Source: Acidimicrobiia bacterium
GTDB taxonomy: Bacteria; Actinomycetota; Acidimicrobiia; Acidimicrobiales; JACDCH01
NCBI GenBank assembly: GCA_013694495.1
Contig: JACDCH010000122.1
Span: 1 to 6,525 of the forward strand
Direction: 5' to 3'
Length of the DNA: 6,525 bases
Of this stretch, positions 1 through 5,346 are shown in pieces. Below the pieces are notes generated by a model. The model made no database searches. It saw only the letters and a program-made list of their open reading frames with translations, and was not told the origin of the DNA. The position numbers were made by a program, and so were the translations under genes. The stretch's first letter is position 1. The number at the start of each line of letters is the position of its first letter.

Positions 1-121
1 CCAGATTCGCCCCTGGCGGCGTCCTCGGCCTCGCATTCGCTGGGGGAGTCCGTCGGCCTGCGTCCTTGCCAATGACGAATCTGACTCGCCGCTTTCATCC
101 ACGAACCAACCGTCCGGGACA
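1..121. other. Left edge, no supportable gene
   Basis: Several short frames stay open through this piece on both strands, but none shows a recognisable motif, a ribosome binding site or a convincing start. It lies downstream of the stop codon of the broken dehydrogenase on the minus strand. A gene running off the left edge cannot be excluded. I see nothing I can name. Confidence 0.5.
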
Positions 122-389
122 CTAGGACCGAACTCGCGGGGCGAACTCGACCAGGTCGACGTCCCACGGCGCCGGCCAGTCGTCGGTGCGCAGCAGGGCG
201 TCGGTGCCCCCGTCGACGAACACGATCGAGCCGCAGAAGAAGGCGGCGCCGGGGCCGAGCGGAGACGATGAGGGCGGCGATCTCCTCGGGCCGCCCGGGC
301 CGGCCCAGCGGGATCGGGAAGAGGTCGAGCGAGCAGGGCAGCGGTAGCCGGTCGAAGCCGAACGCCAGGGCTGGCTCGAGGACCGGGTT
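122..389 (-). pseudogene. C-terminal remnant of a short-chain dehydrogenase/reductase, frameshifted
   Basis: Read on the minus strand, this piece encodes the end of a classical SDR oxidoreductase. First comes a stretch with FPIPLGRPGRPEEIAALIV, the usual 'PLGR.G.PEEIA' segment before the last helix. It continues in another frame as LGPGAAFFCGSIVFVDGGTD, the usual 'FVTG..l.vDGG' terminus, and then a tail rich in D, W and P to a TAG at 124-122. The two halves are joined only if one base near 260 is skipped, so the gene is frameshifted. The Rossmann GxxxGxG motif and the catalytic Y-x-x-x-K are missing. The sequence upstream of about 389 has no SDR similarity, so roughly two thirds of the usual 250-280 residues are gone. 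A sequencing error could explain the frameshift but not the missing N-terminus. The SDR assignment is firm; the substrate is unknown. Confidence 0.75.
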
Positions 390-510
390 CGTGGCCGTGG
401 CGGAGCGCTGACTGGTGCACCTGAGCGGTCTCCTTCCCCCGGGCTCGGTGCCGCGACATCGAGTCGGTCGCCCGAGCACGGCCAGGGAGGTCGAGGCCTA
501 CCTCTGCGGG

Positions 511-584
511 CGCCCCCGGCACGACTCGAACGTGCGGCCGTCGGATTAGAAGTCCGCTGCTCTGTCCAGCTGAGCTACGGGGGC
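511..584 (-). tRNA. tRNA-Arg (anticodon TCT)
   Basis: A complete 74-nt cloverleaf reads on the minus strand. The 7-bp acceptor stem (GCCCCCG with CGGGGGC) is perfect, as is the D stem GCTC/GAGC. The T arm is a perfect 5-bp stem (GCACG/CGTGC) around TTCGAGT. The anticodon loop is CTTCTAA, with anticodon TCT at 550-548, reading AGA/AGG arginine codons, which are rare in high-GC genomes. The top pair of the anticodon stem (27-43) is G-A, a mismatch; the other four pairs are good. The discriminator is G, and CCA is not encoded (CCC follows). No clear terminator is visible. Confidence 0.93.
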
Positions 585-860
585 GGGGCCGGCGCGAAAC
601 GTGGGAGAAACCCCCGAGCCCCGAACCGGTGTTGTCCGGCCGATGCTACGAGCCCGGACGAGACCGCTTCGCTGCCGCAGAACGCGTGGAGCGGGAGAGA
701 GGGCGCGCCACTCCCCGTGCTCTGCGGACCCCGACGTCGATCAGGCGGCGACGGGGTCCGGCGCAGCGCTGCGTCGCCGGTGCAGGTGCAGGTGCATGGC
801 CCAGCGAGTTCACGACGAGGGCGTGCGAGCCCGTCACGCCGGCGTCGTGGTACGCGCGTC
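585..860. other. Intergenic region, no supportable gene
   Basis: This stretch lies between tRNA-Arg and the palindrome downstream of the secreted-protein gene. Long open frames cross it on both strands, but their translations are arginine/proline/alanine-rich, low-complexity products typical of the unused frames of GC-rich DNA. They have no motif and no convincing start. It contains three tandem copies of GGTGCA at 779-796. A weak TANNNT (TAGCAT, minus, 648-643) could serve tRNA-Arg but lies about 60 bases upstream of it. Confidence 0.5.
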
Positions 861-888
861 GGAGGGCCGGTCGATCGACCGGCCCTCC
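861..888 (-). terminator. Perfect 28-bp palindrome, probable terminator hairpin
   Basis: The arm GGAGGGCCGGTCGA (861-874) is followed directly by its exact reverse complement (875-888). It starts 19 bases past the stop codon of the secreted-protein gene on the minus strand. A transcript could fold into a very stable GC-rich hairpin, with the central bases forming the loop. No T-run follows, which is common for actinobacterial terminators. Its perfect symmetry also fits a dimeric-protein binding site. Confidence 0.6.
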
Positions 889-907
889 ACTCGCTGCGCT
901 CCGTCGA

Positions 908-1336
908 TCAGCAGGTTCGGGTCCATCCCAGGGAGAGGCGGTAGTTGCCGTCCCGGGCGGTGGTCCAGAAGTTGGCGCTGTAGACGAACTGGGCCCCCGG
1001 GCAGCTGCCCCGGACGTGGCGGCCGACGATCCTGATGCTGGTCCCGGGCGGGATGTCGAAGACGACCCGGCCGTTGGCATCGGCGGTGCGCCGACCAAGC
1101 AGGACGCCGTTCCGGTTGTAGACCGTGACGGTCGCCCCGGGCAGGCGGTAGAAGCTCCCACCGTAGTTGTAACCGACGATGTAGTTCTGCGTCGTCGGGA
1201 CGACTCGCTCCATCGTGGGCTCGGGCTCGAGCTCGGCCGAGGCAGGCGGGGCGCCGAGCGCGCCGACCGTGAGAAGCGAAAGGAAGAGGACGAAGGCGGC
1301 TCGGGCGCCGAGCTTGTGGGTGCGGGTGCTGGACAT
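908..1336 (-). CDS. Small secreted protein with Ig-like/beta-sandwich domain
   Basis: The product has 142 residues. A classical Sec signal peptide covers residues 1-34: basic start (RTHK), hydrophobic core around AAFVLFLSLLTVGALGA, and an ASA-E cleavage site after Ala34. The mature part (about 108 residues) has an acidic linker. It then carries the pattern 'PGATVTVYNRNG...ADANGRVVFDIPPG' (about 67-98), which resembles the repeating-unit fold of SpaA/Cna-B or carboxypeptidase-regulatory-like domains. Only two cysteines remain, Cys112 and the C-terminal Cys142, which could form a disulfide. No LPxTG motif, transmembrane anchor or catalytic motif is seen, so it is probably released or loosely wall-associated. 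The ATG at 1336 is supported by AAGGAG (1348-1343, minus) six bases upstream. It is monocistronic by context and ends just before a perfect palindrome. The function is unknown and the fold call is a pattern-level judgement. Confidence 0.8.
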   Translation of the reverse strand: MSSTRTHKLGARAAFVLFLSLLTVGALGAPPASAELEPEPTMERVVPTTQNYIVGYNYGGSFYRLPGATVTVYNRNGVLLGRRTADANGRVVFDIPPGTSIRIVGRHVRGSCPGAQFVYSANFWTTARDGNYRLSLGWTRTC

Positions 1337-1342
1337 CGGGTT

Positions 1343-1348
1343 CTCCTT
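1343..1348 (-). promoter_or_regulatory. Shine-Dalgarno sequence of the secreted-protein gene
   Basis: AAGGAG on the minus strand lies six bases before the ATG at 1336. It fixes the start that yields a complete signal peptide. It is the only well-spaced strong ribosome binding site in front of an intact gene in this window. Confidence 0.8.
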
Positions 1349-1760
1349 GGGGTTGGTAGTGACCCCATGATCCCGAGAACCCGCTCCGAGGACCGTTGCT
1401 CGGACGACGTCCGGTGCGTGTCGGCCCGCACGCTTCGCGAGGGCACAAGGCGCGGGCCGATGAGGCAGCCTGTCGGCGTCGGACTCGACGACGACCGGGT
1501 CGGTGACGGGTCCTGAGGTCCTCCGTCCTGCTCACGCTGGAGGTCGTGCAGTACCTCAACCAGTAGGCCACGAGGCACCCAGACACCTGGCCCCCGGTCT
1601 TGTCGCTGGGCACGTCGGGGACCGGCAGCCGTCCCCGCGTTCCCGATGCCGAGGAATCCGTTCTTCGGTCGCGCACCACGTTTCCGGCGACCAGCCACAA
1701 CACGGTTTCGCGCCAGCCCCCACGGGGGCGGGGGCCCCGTTTGACGGTCGTGGTGGGGTG
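1349..1760. other. Long intergenic region, no supportable gene
   Basis: About 410 bases separate the secreted-protein leader from the oxidoreductase terminator. Open frames on both strands give low-complexity translations without motifs. The 5' end of this region must hold the promoter of the secreted-protein gene, but I see no clear TANNNT close to it. At 1716-1738 two short G/C hairpins overlap (GCCCCC-AC-GGGGGC, then GGGGCCCC), followed by GTTT on the plus strand. They could form a terminator-like structure, but no upstream plus-strand gene exists to use it. Confidence 0.5.
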
Positions 1761-1783
1761 TCCGGGCGCGGTTGACGCCCGGA
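1761..1783 (-). terminator. Probable terminator of the quinone oxidoreductase gene
   Basis: TCCGGGCG (1761-1768) and CGCCCGGA (1776-1783) form a perfect 8-bp stem around a 7-base loop. The hairpin begins six bases after the stop codon (1792-1790) of the minus-strand oxidoreductase. No T-run follows. Its position argues for termination or 3'-end protection. Confidence 0.5.
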
Positions 1784-1789
1784 TCGTGG

Positions 1790-2776
1790 CTACGTCGCCC
1801 GGCCGACGGTGACGACGACCTTGCCCAGGGCCTTGCGGTCGGCCAGCTCGCGGATCGCTTCGGCGGCGCGCTCGAGCGGGTACGTCGCCGACACGTGCGG
1901 GCGCAGCTTCCCGTCGCGCCACCACTCGAGCAGCTGCCCGACGTTCGCCCGATGTCGGTCGGGTTCGCGACCGACGAACGCCCCCCAGAAGACGCCCACG
2001 ACGTCGCACCCGCGCAGCAGCGGGAGGTTCAGCGGGATGCGGGGGATGTCCCCGGCGGCAAAGCCGATCACGAGGAAGCGACCGCCCCACGCCGTGGCCC
2101 GCAGCGCGGGCTCGCTGTACCGACCGCCGACCGCGTCGTAGACGACGTCGGCGCCTTGCCCGCCGGTGAGCTCTCGGACCCGCGCCTTGAGGTCCTCCTC
2201 CTCGTAGTTGACCGTGAAGGTGGCGTCGTGTTCCCGGCACAACTCGAGCTTCGCGGCCGACGAGGCGGCGGCGATGACCGTGGCGCCCAGCAGCGCGCCG
2301 AGCTCGACTGCGGCGAGCCCGACGCCGCCGGCCGCGCCCAGCACCAGGAGCGTCTCGCCCGGCTGGATGCGAGCCCGGTCCTGGAGCGCGTGCTGCGACG
2401 TGCCGTAGGCGTAGAGGAAGGCGGAGGCGTGGACCGCGTCGATGCCGTCGGGCACGGGGACGCAGGCCGCCGCCTTCACCGCGACCTGCTCGGCCAGGCC
2501 GCCCCAGCCCGGCGACGCCAGCACCCGGTCCCCCACCGCCAACGCTTCGACGTGGGGCCCGAGCGACCGCACCACGCCCGCCACCTCGGCCCCGGGCGAG
2601 AACGGGAGCGGAGGCTTGAACTGGTACTTGTCCTGGATGATCAGGACGTCGGGGAAGTTGACCGCGCAGGCCTCGACATCGACGACGACCTCGCCCGGCC
2701 CGGCGGACGGCGGATCGACCTCCTCCACCACCAGCGACTCGGGAGGACCGAAGGCCTTGCACAGGACGGCTCGCAT
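1790..2776 (-). CDS. NADPH:quinone oxidoreductase, zinc-independent MDR family
   Basis: The 328-residue product is full length for the quinone oxidoreductase branch of the medium-chain dehydrogenase/reductase superfamily, cytosolic enzymes that reduce quinones or activated alkenes with NAD(P)H. It starts with the family opening 'MRAVLCKAFGPPESLVVEEV'. Next are the GroES-like domain with 'AVNFPDVLIIQDKYQ' (38-52) and 'PFSPGAEVAGVV' (58-69), and then the nucleotide-binding Rossmann domain with LVLGAAGGVGLAAVELG (144-160). The catalytic and structural zinc ligands of alcohol dehydrogenases (the GHE motif and Cys cluster) are absent, as expected for QOR. The C-terminal 'LERAAEAIRELADRKALGKVVV' (301-322) is also typical. 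The start has no Shine-Dalgarno; a TAGCCT -10 candidate nine bases upstream suggests a leaderless or near-leaderless mRNA. It is divergent from the Gfo/Idh/MocA gene across 61 bases. The physiological substrate is not predictable. Confidence 0.9.
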   Translation of the reverse strand: MRAVLCKAFGPPESLVVEEVDPPSAGPGEVVVDVEACAVNFPDVLIIQDKYQFKPPLPFSPGAEVAGVVRSLGPHVEALAVGDRVLASPGWGGLAEQVAVKAAACVPVPDGIDAVHASAFLYAYGTSQHALQDRARIQPGETLLVLGAAGGVGLAAVELGALLGATVIAAASSAAKLELCREHDATFTVNYEEEDLKARVRELTGGQGADVVYDAVGGRYSEPALRATAWGGRFLVIGFAAGDIPRIPLNLPLLRGCDVVGVFWGAFVGREPDRHRANVGQLLEWWRDGKLRPHVSATYPLERAAEAIRELADRKALGKVVVTVGRAT

Positions 2777-2785
2777 CGACGGGGG

Positions 2786-2791
2786 AGGCTA
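2786..2791 (-). promoter_or_regulatory. Candidate -10 element (TAGCCT) of the quinone oxidoreductase gene
   Basis: TAGCCT on the minus strand matches TANNNT and ends nine bases before the ATG at 2776, where no Shine-Dalgarno exists. It would place transcription initiation within a few bases of the start codon. No convincing -35 element is visible. It is weak evidence by itself. Confidence 0.3.
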
Positions 2792-2814
2792 GGAGCGTGG
2801 GGCACGATGGCGGC

Positions 2815-2841
2815 ATGGCCGCACCGGACGCCCCCTCATGA
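2815..2841 (+). other. Eight-codon upstream mini-ORF overlapping the oxidoreductase start (ATGA)
   Basis: ATG at 2815 opens an eight-codon frame (M-A-A-P-D-A-P-S). Its TGA (2839-2841) overlaps the ATG (2838-2840) of the Gfo/Idh/MocA gene in the classic ATGA arrangement. The downstream gene has no Shine-Dalgarno, so termination-reinitiation coupling would explain how it is translated. The mini-ORF itself lacks a well-spaced ribosome binding site: AGGAG at 2791-2795 is too far for it, though 11 bases from another ATG at 2807 in a third frame. It may be chance. Confidence 0.3.
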
Positions 2842-3821
2842 CCCTGCGCATCGGCATCCTGGGCGCGGCGCGCATCGCGCCGGCTGCGCTGATCCGGCCG
2901 GCGCGCCGGGTCGCCGAGGTCGAGGTGGCGGCGGTCGCGGCGCGCGACCGAGCCAAGGCCTCGGCGTTCGCGGCCAAGCACGGCATCGCCCAGGTGCACG
3001 ACGGCTACGAGGACCTGCTGGCCGACCCGACCATCGACGCCGTGTACAACCCGCTCCCCAACGGCCTGCACGGACGGTGGACCATCGCCGCCATCGAGGC
3101 CGGCAAGCACGTGCTGTGCGAGAAGCCGTTCACGGCCAACGCCACGGAAGCCCGGCAGGTGGCGGCAGTGGCGAAGGCTTCGGACCGGGTCGTCATGGAG
3201 GCCTTCCACTACCGCTACCACCCCATGACGGCGCGAGCGATCGAAATCATCGCGTCGGGCGAGCTGGGCGAGATCCGCCACGTCGAGGCGTGGATGCTCA
3301 TCCCGCTCGTGCGCCGCAACGACATCCGTTGGCGGCTCGACCTCGCCGGCGGCTCGGTCATGGACGTCGGGTGCTACGCGCTCCACCAGGTCCGCACGTA
3401 CGCCGGCGCCGAGCCCGAGGTCGTCGGAGCGTCGGTCCGGCTCCTGCGACCCCAGATCGACCGCTGGCTGCGGGCCGACCTCCGCTTCGGCGACGGCCGG
3501 ACCGGCCGCGTCACCGCCGCCATGCTGTCGCACCGCCCGCTGTCGCTCGGGGCCCGCATCACGGGGTCGGCGGGCGAGCTCCGCATCCGCAACCCAGCGG
3601 CTCCGCAGTTCCTCGGCCGCCTCTCGGTGCGCGCCGGCGGCGCCAAGCGTTCGGAGCGGGCGTCGCGCGAGCCCACGTACCTCCACCAGCTGCGGGCCTT
3701 CGCCGGTGCGGTGCTGCGGGGCGAGCCGTTCCCCACCGACGTCGACGACGCGGTGGCCAACATGGAGGCCATCGACGCCTGCTACCGCGCCGCCGGCCTG
3801 GAGCCCCGCTCACCGTCCTGA
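2838..3821 (+). CDS. Gfo/Idh/MocA family NAD(P)-dependent oxidoreductase
   Basis: This 327-residue protein belongs to the glucose-fructose oxidoreductase/inositol dehydrogenase/MocA family, cytosolic enzymes oxidising or reducing sugars, polyols or dihydrodiols. The N-terminal Rossmann domain opens with RIGILGAARIAP (4-15). It holds 'DAVYNPLPNGLH' (67-78) and the family signature EKPFTAN (95-101), whose lysine (Lys96) contacts cofactor and substrate. The second domain has 'MEAFHYRYHP' (120-129) and 'AGGSVMDVGCYALHQ' (170-184), which contains the usual catalytic-region Asp176, Tyr180 and His183. These motifs and the length fit the D-xylose dehydrogenase/dimeric dihydrodiol dehydrogenase-like branch, but the substrate cannot be assigned. 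The ATG at 2838 is the first start after an in-frame stop at 2790 and puts the glycine loop at residue 6, as usual. No Shine-Dalgarno precedes it. It is divergent from the quinone oxidoreductase gene and followed by tRNA-His after 63 bases. Confidence 0.9.
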   Translation: MTLRIGILGAARIAPAALIRPARRVAEVEVAAVAARDRAKASAFAAKHGIAQVHDGYEDLLADPTIDAVYNPLPNGLHGRWTIAAIEAGKHVLCEKPFTANATEARQVAAVAKASDRVVMEAFHYRYHPMTARAIEIIASGELGEIRHVEAWMLIPLVRRNDIRWRLDLAGGSVMDVGCYALHQVRTYAGAEPEVVGASVRLLRPQIDRWLRADLRFGDGRTGRVTAAMLSHRPLSLGARITGSAGELRIRNPAAPQFLGRLSVRAGGAKRSERASREPTYLHQLRAFAGAVLRGEPFPTDVDDAVANMEAIDACYRAAGLEPRSPS

Positions 3822-3863
3822 CCAGCCCGGGTTTCGACTTTCCGGCCCCCCGGGACCGACGGC

Positions 3864-3869
3864 TAACCT
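3864..3869 (+). promoter_or_regulatory. Candidate -10 element (TAACCT) for tRNA-His
   Basis: TAACCT fits the TANNNT consensus and lies 15 bases upstream of the first tRNA-His base, a plausible position for a short 5' leader. T-rich sequence around 3832-3843 could supply a -35 element, but the spacing (19-20 bases or more) is longer than ideal. The tRNA-Lys gene 54 bases beyond the end of tRNA-His may share this transcript. Confidence 0.45.
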
Positions 3870-3884
3870 CGACCCTTCCCACAT

Positions 3885-3962
3885 GGTGGCTGTAGCTCAG
3901 TTGGTTAGAGCGCCAGGTTGTGATCCTGGAAGTCGGGGGTTCGAATCCCCTCAGTCACCCCA
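3885..3962 (+). tRNA. tRNA-His (anticodon GTG), CCA encoded
   Basis: A complete cloverleaf is present. G3885 is the extra G-1 diagnostic of histidine tRNAs, opposite discriminator C3959. The acceptor GTGGCTG (3886-3892) pairs with CAGTCAC (3952-3958) with one G-T wobble. The D stem is GCTC/GAGC. The anticodon stem is CCAGG/CCTGG, with loop TTGTGAT giving GTG at 3920-3922. The T loop is TTCGAAT. The 3' CCA is encoded (3960-3962), unlike the other two tRNAs here. Confidence 0.96.
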
Positions 3963-4016
3963 CGCCGAGTGCCACCCCCGCAGCAGCAAGCCGGTAGCTT
4001 CCTCCTGCCCTTCATC

Positions 4017-4088
4017 GCCCTTCTAGCTCAACGGCAGAGCAACGGACTCTTAATCCGCAGGTTCTGGGTTCGAATCCCAGGGGGGGCA
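4017..4088 (+). tRNA. tRNA-Lys (anticodon CTT)
   Basis: The 72-nt cloverleaf has acceptor GCCCTTC (4017-4023) pairing with GGGGGGC (4081-4087), with two wobbles. The D stem is GCTC/GAGC with a short loop. The anticodon loop CTCTTAA has CTT at 4049-4051. The T arm is CTGGG/CCCAG around TTCGAAT, the discriminator is A4088, and CCA is not encoded. The 27-43 pair is an A-C mismatch. It marks the boundary between chromosomal-type genes on the left and accessory-type sequence on the right. tRNA 3' ends are common integrase targets. Confidence 0.95.
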
Positions 4089-4104
4089 CAAACAGGCTGG
4101 TCAG

Positions 4105-4116
4105 AGCGACGTCGCT
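4105..4116. repeat. 12-bp perfect palindrome just past tRNA-Lys
   Basis: AGCGAC is followed directly by GTCGCT, 16 bases after the tRNA 3' end. It could be a protein-binding site or the start of a weak hairpin. In GC-rich DNA a 12-bp palindrome can occur by chance. Confidence 0.35.
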
Positions 4117-4144
4117 GGCTTGCGAGCAGGCCGTGAGCACTCTC

Positions 4145-4167
4145 GGGTGTAGTAGAGGGTGTAGTAG
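4145..4167. repeat. Tandem direct repeat GGGTGTAGTAG x2, 12-bp period
   Basis: GGGTGTAGTAG occurs at 4145-4155 and again at 4157-4167, with a single A between. The motif is AT-richer than its surroundings and lies 56 bases downstream of tRNA-Lys, in the gene-free stretch before the PIN gene. The spacing resembles arm-type or excisionase/regulator binding sites next to tRNA-integrated elements, but no integrase is visible. Confidence 0.6.
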
Positions 4168-4218
4168 GTCTCCACTCAGGGCCCGCAGCCGCCCCGAACG
4201 AGGGTACCGAGCCTCAGG

Positions 4219-5238
4219 TCAGCTCAGAGGCGCCGATCGGACCTCCAGCGGGATCTGGCGTGCTCCGCCGAGGTGGGCGACCCCTCTCCCGAACACGGTG
4301 TTGTGAGCGACGGGTTCACCGCTGTCGCCCGTCCACGCAATGTCCAGGCGATCTAGATGCAGGGCGGCGACGTCGCTTCCCTCACGCACGAAGCACTCAC
4401 CCGTCACGGCCAGTGTCCCGCCGGCGCGGCTCGCCACGTTGTCCATGAGGTCGTAGGTCAGCCCGAAGGTGATGGCGAGCTGCCACGGATGCTCCGTCGC
4501 GAACGCCTCGATACTGACGCTCCGACCGCCGACGGAGAATCCGTGCTTCGTAGTCGCCGGCTCGATGGTGTCGCGCAGTTCTCGCTCGATGACATCGGCG
4601 ATGGCTTCGCGATCAAGCGCCGGGGTCGAGCCCTGCACTTCAGAGATCCAGTCCTCAAGGCGCCGGTGAGCGTGCACTCGCAGGCCTCGCTGCGCGACCT
4701 CGGCCATGAGCGGCGGCGCCAGTTCAGGTGATCCAGGGTCGCGGTAGAAGCCGTTGTCGGCTGTGAGGAGATCGAGTCGGTCTCTCGCCGAGGCAACCTC
4801 GAGCGCCGCTTCCCAGATCGCCGAGTCCTTGAACTGCTGATTCTTTGGGGCGTTCGGCGGCGTCCCGTCGATGACGCGATCCAGCGCACCACGAGCGTGT
4901 TGCTCGGTGAAACCGACGCGGAGCACAAGGTCCGACAGCGAGGCCATTCGTCGAGCGAACCCTGCCTCGAACTGCCCAGATTTCGGGAGTGTGACCTCGG
5001 GCGCGGATCCGAGGTAGTGGCGTATTTCGGAGAGACCGTCCGCGATGGCCCTAACCGCCTCGGCGCCTAGCCGCTCAGCGTTTCTCCGGACCTCGCGCTC
5101 GACTACCTCGGGAACGACCAAGAGTCCCTCAGTGCGAGCGAGGAAGTACAGAAACGAGCTGGCGACGGGGGAAGTGAGGAGGCGGTGGCTGATCCAGAGG
5201 TTGGTGTCCACCAGCACGTAAGGGACGCCGGCCACCAT
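4219..5238 (-). CDS. PIN-domain (PIN_4/DUF4935-like) predicted RNase with C-terminal extension
   Basis: The 339-residue product begins with a PIN fold, the metal-dependent RNase fold of many toxins and RNA-processing enzymes. The acidic residues fall as expected: Asp11 in YVLVDTN, Glu44 and Glu48 in PEVVEREV, Asp138 in FKDSAIWEA and Asp161 in LLTADNGFY. The PIN part (about 1-195) has a helical insert, as in PIN_4/DUF4935 proteins. Residues about 205-339 form a separate, beta-rich extension with no family I recognise. I chose the ATG at 5238, not the longer frame from 5343, because the extra 35 residues are low-complexity and the PIN strand begins right after Met1. TACCGT ends six bases upstream, with no Shine-Dalgarno, so translation is probably leaderless. 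No antitoxin-like gene adjoins. It lies 108 bases downstream of the ligase-like gene, on the same strand. RNase activity is inferred from the fold. Confidence 0.85.
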   Translation of the reverse strand: MVAGVPYVLVDTNLWISHRLLTSPVASSFLYFLARTEGLLVVPEVVEREVRRNAERLGAEAVRAIADGLSEIRHYLGSAPEVTLPKSGQFEAGFARRMASLSDLVLRVGFTEQHARGALDRVIDGTPPNAPKNQQFKDSAIWEAALEVASARDRLDLLTADNGFYRDPGSPELAPPLMAEVAQRGLRVHAHRRLEDWISEVQGSTPALDREAIADVIERELRDTIEPATTKHGFSVGGRSVSIEAFATEHPWQLAITFGLTYDLMDNVASRAGGTLAVTGECFVREGSDVAALHLDRLDIAWTGDSGEPVAHNTVFGRGVAHLGGARQIPLEVRSAPLS

Positions 5239-5244
5239 GATCCA

Positions 5245-5250
5245 ACGGTA
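5245..5250 (-). promoter_or_regulatory. Leaderless -10 element (TACCGT) of the PIN gene
   Basis: TACCGT on the minus strand is followed by six bases and the ATG at 5238, the geometry of actinobacterial leaderless promoters where transcription starts on the initiation codon. A weak -35-like TCGACG lies at 5275-5270 with a 19-base spacer. The lack of any Shine-Dalgarno supports it. Confidence 0.55.
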
Positions 5251-5346
5251 GGGGACAGAGGCTGGTCGTCGTCGACGGTCGGTGCGGCACGGTGAACGTC
5301 GGCCTCTCGACCTTGGTGACCCTGCGGCTCGCAAATACTGCAACCG

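Noticed and set aside
487..504. GAGGT...ACCTC hairpin as terminator of tRNA-Arg
   Set aside because: The 5-bp stem is too short and no T-run follows.
779..796. GGTGCA x3 as a microsatellite or functional repeat
   Set aside because: Three copies of a hexamer in GC-rich intergenic DNA are not enough to claim a function.
646..1698. Long frames on both strands around the secreted-protein gene
   Set aside because: They lack motifs and ribosome binding sites, while the 142-residue frame inside has a perfect signal peptide and a well-placed Shine-Dalgarno.
834..3686. Very long minus-strand open frame covering several genes
   Set aside because: It overlaps three well-supported genes in other frames, and its translation is arginine/alanine-rich without motifs. 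It is a product of GC-rich codon bias.
3826..3854. CCCGGG...CCCGGG as terminator of the Gfo/Idh/MocA gene
   Set aside because: It has only six base pairs, a 17-base loop and no T-run. Each half is also self-complementary, so the fold is not convincing.
1772..3895. Very long plus-strand open frame
   Set aside because: It runs antisense to the quinone oxidoreductase and out of frame with the Gfo/Idh/MocA gene, and has no recognisable domain.
5239..5343. Longer N-terminus for the PIN protein
   Set aside because: The additional 35 residues are low-complexity and basic. The fold begins just after the internal ATG at 5238, which also has a leaderless-type -10.
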